This document shows, one piece after another, positions 58,181 through 64,000 of a DNA stretch of 64,000 nt. Below the pieces are notes generated by a model. It was not told where the DNA came from and did no database searches. It was given only the letters and a program-made list of their open reading frames with translations. The stretch is taken from assembly GCA_017656305.1 (NCBI GenBank), contig JACDOG010000008.1, positions 49,371 to 113,370 of the forward strand, read 5' to 3'. The stretch is from Thermoanaerobacteraceae bacterium (lineage in GTDB: Bacteria > Bacillota > JADQBR01). A program made the translations under genes and the position numbers. How positions within the stretch are numbered: position 1 is the first letter of the stretch; each line of letters opens with the position of its first letter.

Positions 58181-59275
58181 TTAATACAAGTACTTTCTCT
58201 TGGCCCGATTGTGATCCCTTAAAGTTTTGGTAAATTCATGACTTCCGTCCGGTTTAGCCACAAAGTAAAGATAGTCGGTATCGGCCGGGTGCAGTGCTGC
58301 TTCCAGAGCCGCCTTGCCGGGAGCCGCGATAGGACCGGGCGGCAGCCCGGGATTTTTGTAGGTGTTAAACGGAGACTCTATTTCCAGGTCTTCGTTGAAC
58401 AATACCTCTTTCTGCTCTCCCAGGGCATACAGCACCGTAGCACAGGACTGCAGCGGCATTCCCCGCTCCAAACGGTTGTAAAATACGGAAGCTATGATGG
58501 GCTGTTCCTCTTTCAGCTTGGCCTCCCGTTCAATAATCGAAGCCAGGATAACAACATCCTTTAAATCCATATCCAGAGCTTCTAACCGCTCGCGATTTGC
58601 GTCCAGGAAAACTTCCTTAAAGCGGCGCAGCATTAAGTTTATAATCTCTTTTTCGCCAAAGCCCTTGGGGATTTGATAGGTGTCAGGAAACAGAAATCCC
58701 TCCAGGCGGTACTTGGTTTTGGACTTGGGTAAATTCTTTATAAAGTCGTAATCAAAATTTCCCTCTTTTGCCAGGTACAAAAATTTATTTTTATCCACAA
58801 AACCTTTTTCGGCTAGGCGTTCCGCAATCTGCTCGACAGTAAAACCTTCGGGAATGGTAAAGGAATAGGTTTTCACCTTACCGTCCGCAATTTTTTGTAC
58901 GATTTCCGGCAGGGACTGGTGGGCGGAAAATTCGTACTCACCGGCCTGCAGGCGTGTATCTAAATTATGAAATCTAGCATACAGCTTGAACAGCAGCGGG
59001 CTGCGGATCAAATTTTCACTCTTCAGCAGTGCCGCAATGGAACCGGTACTGGACTGCGGCGGAATGTAAACCGTTTTTGGCGCCACCTGCACATCCGAAA
59101 CCGGCTGCATCAGTTTCTTCACCTGGTAGTATCCAGCACCTGCTGTTACCAGTGAGAAGACCAATATTACCAGTGCCGCACGTAAAATGATTTTTTTGAC
59201 ATTTATTTTGGAAATCTCTTTACTGCATTCATTCTGTAACACCTGGCCGGTACCGGTCGCATCAGACATGCTCAT
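58181..59275 (-). CDS. mltG: MltG, endolytic murein transglycosylase
   Basis: A 364-residue membrane-anchored enzyme that cuts nascent glycan strands. It has a transmembrane helix at about 28-50, a LysM-like region (Tyr-Ser-Phe-Thr-Ile-Pro-Glu-Gly-Phe-Thr-Val-Glu-Gln-Ile), and the YceG core with catalytic Glu in Ala-Ser-Ile-Ile-Glu-Arg-Glu-Ala (about 245), then Ser-Pro-Phe-Asn-Thr-Tyr and Gly-Leu-Pro-Pro-Gly-Pro-Ile. All key blocks are present. Confidence 0.94.
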   Translation of the reverse strand: MSMSDATGTGQVLQNECSKEISKINVKKIILRAALVILVFSLVTAGAGYYQVKKLMQPVSDVQVAPKTVYIPPQSSTGSIAALLKSENLIRSPLLFKLYARFHNLDTRLQAGEYEFSAHQSLPEIVQKIADGKVKTYSFTIPEGFTVEQIAERLAEKGFVDKNKFLYLAKEGNFDYDFIKNLPKSKTKYRLEGFLFPDTYQIPKGFGEKEIINLMLRRFKEVFLDANRERLEALDMDLKDVVILASIIEREAKLKEEQPIIASVFYNRLERGMPLQSCATVLYALGEQKEVLFNEDLEIESPFNTYKNPGLPPGPIAAPGKAALEAALHPADTDYLYFVAKPDGSHEFTKTLRDHNRAKRKYLY

Positions 59276-59347
59276 CCCCCATTAATGACAAGTTTCCTAT
59301 TTTATATCTTTTATTATACAATTTTCACAATTCCCTGCCAAGGGAAA

Positions 59348-60709
59348 TTACAAGCCCGGTTTGCCCGTACCGACACGTACTATTTCGTTTACTGCCGGGT
59401 ATCTGTCCCGGGAAACGACCTCGTGTGATACGACCTTTCCCTCTTGTATGATTCTTTTCTCCACGCGTACCTGATACCCTTCTTTTCCCTTCTGTTCCAA
59501 AAATGTTTTCCCGGCCGGAATGCCGTCATCTTCCATGACCACTGTTTCATAAGGAATGATGCGCTCCACCACACTTTTTAATTCTACCCTAACCGGTCGG
59601 GGTGACCCGAACAGCTTGATGGTCAGCCGGTCACCGGTTACCTCTGTTTTTATCATTATATGGCTGTCCGTATTGTTGATGAACTTAAAATCAATATGGC
59701 CGTATGATACCGTAGCGTCCAATCCCAGAGGCACGTAAGTCACAAGCAGGGAATGGCGCTGTCTTTCCGCTACCGGCAGGTTTGCTCGCAACACTGCGTT
59801 ATACAGCGTGGAGGAAACCTGGCACACCCCGCCGCCCACGCCGGACCTAAACTCATTATCAACTATAATTAAGGCTTCCTGGAAACCCCGTTGCCTTGTC
59901 CGGGGCCCCACGGTTTCATTAAAAGAAAAAGTCTCTCCCGGGGCAATTTCTACATTATCCAGTTGCACGGCCGCCAGTTTGATGTTGGCCACGCGCGGTT
60001 TGTTATAGGGGTTAAACAGGGTGGTGTATTTTGCCATCAGACCCGTAATTCCCTTCTGTCGCAGGTCCGCCGTGGTCACCCGGGGAAAAACCGGGTGCGT
60101 GCTCACCCGTACGTAGCCCCTGCCCTTTAACAGGATCACCCTGGTTATGTCACTTACCGTCCGGCTCACGTCCAGCTTTCTGCCCAGTTTTTGCGGAATA
60201 ATTTCTACCATATCCCCGGAAAAGTGAAAGTGGGCATCTTCCGGACTGGCGTTTATTTCGGTTGCCAGTTCCCGTACCAGGCCTGTCAGCCGGGATTGGT
60301 CCCATTCAAACAGCAGCGGGAAATTGACACCCTTCCGCCGCAGCCGCCACCGCTGCCACAGCTGCTGCCACAACGATCCTGCCCGGCCGTAATCCAGTGC
60401 TTTCTGAATAAGTTTGGCCGCGGGAACTGACACGCCTAGTTCCTTATACGTAAAAGAAAATTCCCGGTCTCGAAAAAGCAGGCTAATTCTGACCTTCTCC
60501 AGTTCCCTTATTTGGCGCTGCAGTTTTTCCTCCGCCTCCGCCCCCGTCAATCCCCCCACGTCCAACCCGTCAATTTTGATTCCTTCCAAGATAACAGGCT
60601 CGGAGGCCGCCCAGCCAGGACTGCCAAATGACAGATACAGGGTTAACAGCAATACCAGCAGTCCGACAGCAGCCAGCACGGGCCAACAGCAGCTTTCACC
60701 ATGTTTCAA
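59348..60709 (-). CDS. VanW-family protein
   Basis: A protein of about 453 residues. Membrane segment at the N-terminus, a PG_binding_4-like domain (about 75-220), the VanW domain (Thr-Leu-Phe-Asn-Pro, Pro-Gly-Glu-Thr-Phe-Ser-Phe-Asn-Glu, Gly-Gly-Val-Cys-Gln-Val-Ser-Ser-Thr-Leu-Tyr-Asn-Ala) and a C-terminal G5-like domain. This layout is common in spore-forming Clostridia. The start is TTG 60709, 8 bases after AAGGGG; GTG 60718 lies too close to that site. Probably acts at the cell wall; exact role unknown. Confidence 0.88.
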   Translation of the reverse strand: MKHGESCCWPVLAAVGLLVLLLTLYLSFGSPGWAASEPVILEGIKIDGLDVGGLTGAEAEEKLQRQIRELEKVRISLLFRDREFSFTYKELGVSVPAAKLIQKALDYGRAGSLWQQLWQRWRLRRKGVNFPLLFEWDQSRLTGLVRELATEINASPEDAHFHFSGDMVEIIPQKLGRKLDVSRTVSDITRVILLKGRGYVRVSTHPVFPRVTTADLRQKGITGLMAKYTTLFNPYNKPRVANIKLAAVQLDNVEIAPGETFSFNETVGPRTRQRGFQEALIIVDNEFRSGVGGGVCQVSSTLYNAVLRANLPVAERQRHSLLVTYVPLGLDATVSYGHIDFKFINNTDSHIMIKTEVTGDRLTIKLFGSPRPVRVELKSVVERIIPYETVVMEDDGIPAGKTFLEQKGKEGYQVRVEKRIIQEGKVVSHEVVSRDRYPAVNEIVRVGTGKPGL

Positions 60710-60803
60710 TGGGAGCACCCCTTCGTTACTAGTCGCATTACATTACTATTAGTTTATTCAATAACACTTATTACATGTTACCCGGGGCATACCCAGCACC
60801 GCA

Positions 60804-60837
60804 CAAAAAGAAATAACCACCTTTTTCCAAGGTGGTT
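60804..60837 (-). terminator. Terminator after the DUF1292 gene
   Basis: The stem AACCACCTT / AAGGTGGTT (60815-60823, 60829-60837) is followed on the minus strand by ATTTCTTTTT. Confidence 0.8.
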
Positions 60838-60854
60838 AGAATAGAGGTTTCTTT

Positions 60855-61118
60855 TTACTGCAGGTCCTTGGCGACAAACTCCTGCCAGGCCTTGGCGACC
60901 ATTTCCCACTCGTCCTCATCCTCAATGGGATACAGGTACTTTTCCCCGTCCTCTTCCTCGCCTATTTTTAAAATAACCGCCTCATTGTTTTCCGCTTCGT
61001 CGGGCAGCAAAATAGCATACTGTTCCTCGTCAATCTCCAGCATGTCGATAAGTTCAAAGCCATGCTCTACACCGCTCTCGTCAGCCAAAATAATGTGGTT
61101 ATTTTGTTCTTCAGCCAT
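60855..61118 (-). CDS. DUF1292 protein (YrzB-like)
   Basis: An 87-residue, very acidic protein: Ile-Leu-Ala-Asp-Glu-Ser-Gly-Val-Glu-His-Gly-Phe-Glu and Tyr-Ala-Ile-Leu-Leu-Pro are family blocks. The start ATG 61118 is set by GAAAGGGTG upstream; a longer frame to 61154 lacks support. It follows ireB and ruvX, the standard yrzL-yrrK-yrzB order of Firmicutes. Function unknown. Confidence 0.9.
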   Translation of the reverse strand: MAEEQNNHIILADESGVEHGFELIDMLEIDEEQYAILLPDEAENNEAVILKIGEEEDGEKYLYPIEDEDEWEMVAKAWQEFVAKDLQ

Positions 61119-61217
61119 GTACAACACCCTTTCTAACTTAAAGTTCCTGTGCAAAGTTTGGGGTACGAATTCCCAAAAATTCCCCAGCTTCGTACAGATT
61201 GAAATCTTAAGGCAGTC

Positions 61218-61628
61218 TTACCTGTGTGCATCCAAATATCCCTGCAAAATAATTACCGCAGCCATCTTGTCAATGACACCCTTGCGCTTCCTACGAGACA
61301 TGTCCGCCTCCAGCAACACTCTTTCCGCGGCAACGGTAGACAGCCGTTCATCCCAGGTTTCCACCGGCAGCCCCATTTTCTGCGCCAGCTGCTCGGCAAA
61401 CCGGTGTACTTTTTCCGCCCGGGGGCCCAGGGACCCGTCCATGTTTTTCGGCAGGCCCACAACTATCCTGTCCACCGTATACTCCCGGCATAACTCTTCC
61501 AGTTGTCGCCAGTGCCTGCCGTCATCCACCAGTTTAACGGTGGTCACACCCTGGGCGGTTAATCCCAGGCTGTCACTGACAGCCACACCTATGGTTTTGT
61601 CACCGACATCCAGTCCCATAATACGCAT
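61218..61628 (-). CDS. ruvX: RuvX/YqgF, Holliday junction resolvase-like nuclease
   Basis: A 136-residue RNase H-fold protein acting in pre-16S rRNA end processing (YqgF). Motifs: Gly-Leu-Asp-Val-Gly-Asp-Lys-Thr-Ile-Gly-Val-Ala (first Asp, residue 6), Val-Val-Gly-Leu-Pro-Lys-Asn-Met-Asp-Gly, and Trp-Asp-Glu-Arg-Leu-Ser-Thr (about 95). Conserved neighbours DUF1292 and IreB. Confidence 0.95.
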   Translation of the reverse strand: MRIMGLDVGDKTIGVAVSDSLGLTAQGVTTVKLVDDGRHWRQLEELCREYTVDRIVVGLPKNMDGSLGPRAEKVHRFAEQLAQKMGLPVETWDERLSTVAAERVLLEADMSRRKRKGVIDKMAAVIILQGYLDAHR

Positions 61629-61815
61629 TGCCGCACCTCTACTACAGCGCCATGATACCTGCGCAACTGCAAGATTTTAGTAATATCTTATCAGGGAACC
61701 GCTGCAAAAGCAACATTCTTCCTGCCTGCCCGGGCACATTCCCTATTCAGTATGCCCAAAATCAGGGCTATTTAAGTCTGTAAGAAAAATCAGGCAGCAA
61801 TACCGCAGACCCCAT

Positions 61816-61850
61816 ATAAAAAAACACCTCATATCCACGCGACATGAGGC
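61816..61850 (-). terminator. Terminator after ireB
   Basis: CCTCAT / ATGAGG (61828-61833, 61844-61849), with extra pairs, is followed on the minus strand by TGTTTTTTTAT. It separates ireB from ruvX. Confidence 0.7.
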
Positions 61851-62114
61851 TTATTCCGCATCCTGCAAATATTTTGTCACCAGCTCTTCTAACAGTTCAT
61901 CCCTTTCCAGACGCCTGATCAAATTGCGCGCATTCTTATAGCTGGTAATATAAGCAGGGTCACCAGACAACAAGTAGCCCACAATCTGGTTAATGGGATT
62001 GTAGCCCTTTTCTTTTAAAGCCTGATATACATTGAATAATATGTCCTGCGCCGCCATCTCCTGTTCCTTGTCTACCTTAAACATCATTGTCTCTTCAAAT
62101 GCATCCTTGGTCAT
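61851..62114 (-). CDS. ireB: IreB family regulator (DUF965)
   Basis: An 87-residue helical protein with Thr-Met-Met-Phe at the N-terminus (the Thr phosphorylated by PASTA kinases in Enterococcus) and the conserved [18 protein letters not shown]. IreB modulates cell-wall stress responses in that organism. It heads the ireB-ruvX-DUF1292 group. Confidence 0.95.
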   Translation of the reverse strand: MTKDAFEETMMFKVDKEQEMAAQDILFNVYQALKEKGYNPINQIVGYLLSGDPAYITSYKNARNLIRRLERDELLEELVTKYLQDAE

Positions 62115-62286
62115 GAAAACACCCCCGCACCATCAGGCTATACCTATTTTATTCTCCATCACTCTTTATATTCCTCTAAACACGGAGCAAAAATACGTCA
62201 TCATTTGTAAAAATTTCTTCCCCGTCCAGGTTGTGGTAAAATCATTTTGAGCGGTTACCAATGTGCCCCATTAAACGCTGAGTATT

Positions 62287-63054
62287 TTACGAAATCATCA
62301 GCTGCTGCGGGTCAACTTTCTTGACCAAAATATCCAGTATCTCCCTGTCCGGGGGTTCCGCTTCCACAGCCCGGGAGACGTCCAGTTCAAACCCAGTATT
62401 TTGCTGGATCTGCTTGACAGTCACCCCCGGAAAATACTCTGCCAGGTACATTCTTTTTGTCCTCTCGTCAAATTTCATAATCCCCAGCTCAGTCACCACA
62501 GCCCGGGGACCCCGGTAGGGAGGTAGTCCCATTCGGGAACGTCCTTCGGGCCCGTCAATCCAACCGGGGCTGGTAATGTAATCAACCTTTTCCACGAAAC
62601 GTCGTTTTTCATGCTTCATGATAATGATAGTGTCGCAAAAGGTGGCTATCCCGTTGGCACCACCGCTGCCGGTAAGTCTCACTTTGGGATTATGATAATC
62701 ACCAATGGACGTCGAGTTCAAATTCCCGTACGGGTCAATCTGGGCACCGCCGAGAAAACCGTAAGCAATGGTACCCCTCTGGTAGGACAGTACTTGAAAA
62801 CCGTAATAGCGATACATGGGCCACAATACCGAGGCCTGGTAAGTGATGCGCAAATCGGAAACACTGGTCGGCAGCTCTTGGGGATTACCGTCCAGCAGGG
62901 CCGTTTCAAAAATCAAATGAGCCTCGGGAGCGTGCGTATGTTTGGCCAGGGTTGCCCCTATAAGCGGCAGTCCTGTGCCAACTATGTAAGTCTTGCCGTT
63001 TTCAAAAAACCGTGCTAAAGCCACAGCCATCATTTGCTTGGTGGTCCACCTCAT
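62287..63054 (-). CDS. gctB: CoA-transferase subunit B (glutaconate/3-oxoacid type)
   Basis: A 255-residue family I CoA-transferase beta subunit. It includes Val-Gly-Thr-Gly-Leu-Pro-Leu-Ile-Gly-Ala (CoA loop, about 30), Leu-Ile-Phe-Glu-Thr-Ala-Leu (Glu, about 50, in the catalytic position) and Gly-Gly-Ala-Gln-Ile-Asp-Pro-Tyr-Gly-Asn-Leu-Asn. It transfers CoA between carboxylic acids in fermentation or acyl degradation; the substrate cannot be read from sequence. It follows subunit A by 34 bp and starts behind AAAGGGGGG. Confidence 0.88.
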   Translation of the reverse strand: MRWTTKQMMAVALARFFENGKTYIVGTGLPLIGATLAKHTHAPEAHLIFETALLDGNPQELPTSVSDLRITYQASVLWPMYRYYGFQVLSYQRGTIAYGFLGGAQIDPYGNLNSTSIGDYHNPKVRLTGSGGANGIATFCDTIIIMKHEKRRFVEKVDYITSPGWIDGPEGRSRMGLPPYRGPRAVVTELGIMKFDERTKRMYLAEYFPGVTVKQIQQNTGFELDVSRAVEAEPPDREILDILVKKVDPQQLMIS

Positions 63055-63088
63055 GTCTTTACCCCCCTTTGTTTCCCAATTTGTTGCC

Positions 63089-64000
63089 TTATTTTCTCTT
63101 TAAACCCGTAGCATATCCTTTACCCAGCTGTACCCGCAGGCTGGCCAATCTCTTGGCCCCAATCTTATCTATGTACTCGTCGTGGTCCTCACAGTTGTAG
63201 ATATATTCTTCCAAAAACTGCTGGAATAACCGGTCATCCTTGCTGATGCGATCATATTGGCTGAAAAATATGCCATCGTAATCGTAGTAATTGAAGCACT
63301 GGGATGGGTAGGCTCCATAGGGTGCGTGCACCACCGCATCCACAACCAGGCCGGGCAGGGTGTTCAGTTCAGGGTTGCGGTGCATTTCCTCGTTATCCAC
63401 CAGCTCTTCGCAGGAAACGATACAGTGCCTTGCTGCCATGGCTATATCCGTATCCTGAAAGGTAGGGCCTTCAATCCGGCAGGTGCCGTCAGGCGAGGCC
63501 TTCTGAACATGAATCAGAGCCACATCAATTTTCGGAGTAGGTACGCAGCACACCTTACTTCCAGGATTAAACGGATCCTCTTGAATGACAAACTTCTTGT
63601 CCGGCAGTTTGGGGTCCTTTTTTCTGATTTCCTCGGGAATTCCCCATTTGTTCAACAAATCGGAACCCAGCATATTTTTTACCGGAACATATGACAGGCC
63701 CAACGCCGCACCGTGATAGGCAATGGTCTGCACGTCCAGTGAGTAGTCTTCATACAGTACTTCTTTGTTTTCAATTGCCTTGCGGAACCGCCGGCAGACC
63801 TGGGTATAGCCGGAATTAGCCATATATGAATTGATGATCACTTTGACACACCCGGCACCGATCAGCATGTCCGCATCCCCGCCGGCAGGGCCGCTTTCCA
63901 GATAAAGGTCTTTTTTCCGCTGCTTGATAACTTCCCGCACCAACGCATACGCCCTTCTATTGGTAACAAATCCGCCCAAGGCAATACAATCACCGTCATA
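63089..64000 (-). CDS. gctA: CoA-transferase subunit A, partial (runs off window)
   Basis: The visible 303 codons encode the alpha subunit of the same CoA-transferase: Gly-Gly-Phe-Val-Thr-Asn-Arg-Arg-Ala-Tyr near the cut, Leu-Glu-Ser-Gly-Pro-Ala-Gly-Gly-Asp, Met-Leu-Gly-Ser-Asp, Ile-His-Val-Gln-Lys-Ala-Ser-Pro-Asp-Gly-Thr-Cys-Arg-Ile. The frame is open through 64000, where it reads Tyr-Asp-Gly-Asp-Cys-Ile-Ala-Leu, so the N-terminus lies outside. It forms one operon with gctB. Confidence 0.88.
   Translation of the reverse strand, partial: YDGDCIALGGFVTNRRAYALVREVIKQRKKDLYLESGPAGGDADMLIGAGCVKVIINSYMANSGYTQVCRRFRKAIENKEVLYEDYSLDVQTIAYHGAALGLSYVPVKNMLGSDLLNKWGIPEEIRKKDPKLPDKKFVIQEDPFNPGSKVCCVPTPKIDVALIHVQKASPDGTCRIEGPTFQDTDIAMAARHCIVSCEELVDNEEMHRNPELNTLPGLVVDAVVHAPYGAYPSQCFNYYDYDGIFFSQYDRISKDDRLFQQFLEEYIYNCEDHDEYIDKIGAKRLASLRVQLGKGYATGLKRK

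Overview
The window looks like chromosome from an endospore-forming, Gram-positive anaerobe of the Clostridia, probably Peptococcaceae-like (Desulfotomaculum/Pelotomaculum type). The reasons are a pro-SigK sporulation sigma factor, the low-GC Firmicute gene set ireB-ruvX-DUF1292-vanW-mltG-O-methyltransferase-U32 peptidase, strong GGAGG ribosome binding sites, and glutaconate-type CoA-transferase genes. No rRNA or tRNA gene was seen, so the genus is an inference.

The central observation is that sigK is cut in two. Its 5' half (residues 1-115, with the pro-sequence) is at 50404-50747 and its 3' half is at 250-606, both on the minus strand. Each junction carries the same 5-bp core (TCATT on the plus strand, AATGA on the minus strand) inside the Ile-Glu-Asn-Glu-Ile-Leu-Met stretch. 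Joining the halves at this core restores an uninterrupted sigma-K of about 231 residues. Everything between (602-50408, about 49.8 kb) is therefore a sigK-intervening ('skin') element. A large serine recombinase of the SpoIVCA type sits at its left end.

Layout of the element from left to right: (a) 0.6-5 kb: recombinase, a small basic ORF that could be its directionality factor, a GC-rich structured RNA candidate, and an ImmR/ImmA-like repressor-protease switch with three 17-bp operators. (b) 5.8-10.4 kb: an A+T-rich Type III restriction-modification pair. (c) 10.7-14.4 kb: a tyrosine recombinase, a McrA-like HNH nuclease, IS remnants and duplicated array-flanking DNA. (d) 14.4-23.6 kb: a complete Type I-B (Tneap/Cst-type) CRISPR-Cas locus in the order cas6-cas8-cas7-cas5-cas3-cas4-cas1-cas2-leader-array, with five spacers. 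(e) 24-25.6 kb: transposase debris and an HNH-Nudix fusion protein. (f) 25.7-38.5 kb: a conjugation module with VirB2, VirB3/PrgI, split VirB4, VirB6, split VirD4, an M23 hydrolase, RHH protein, ParM-like actin, ArdC and relaxase. (g) 38.6-40.1 kb: a replication initiator with internal iterons and an AT-rich tract. (h) 40.1-49.8 kb: a c-di-GMP phosphodiesterase, adhesin-like secreted proteins and a complete Tad/Flp pilus operon. (i) SSB next to the right end.

Outside the element, 50.4-64 kb is ordinary chromosome: a decayed glutamate-synthase fragment, TrkA/TrkH potassium uptake, a class B penicillin-binding protein, a lipoprotein, DUF4911, U32 peptidase, O-methyltransferase, MltG, a VanW protein, DUF1292, RuvX, IreB and CoA-transferase subunits B and A (the last running off the window).

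Inference on how the parts work together: the element combines a developmental excision system (sigK is rebuilt in the mother cell) with functions of a self-transmissible, self-replicating element (relaxase, type IV secretion, rep/par) and with three kinds of defence. It resembles an integrative conjugative element that uses sigK as its attachment site. The Tad pilus and EAL protein may supply the cell-cell attachment step.
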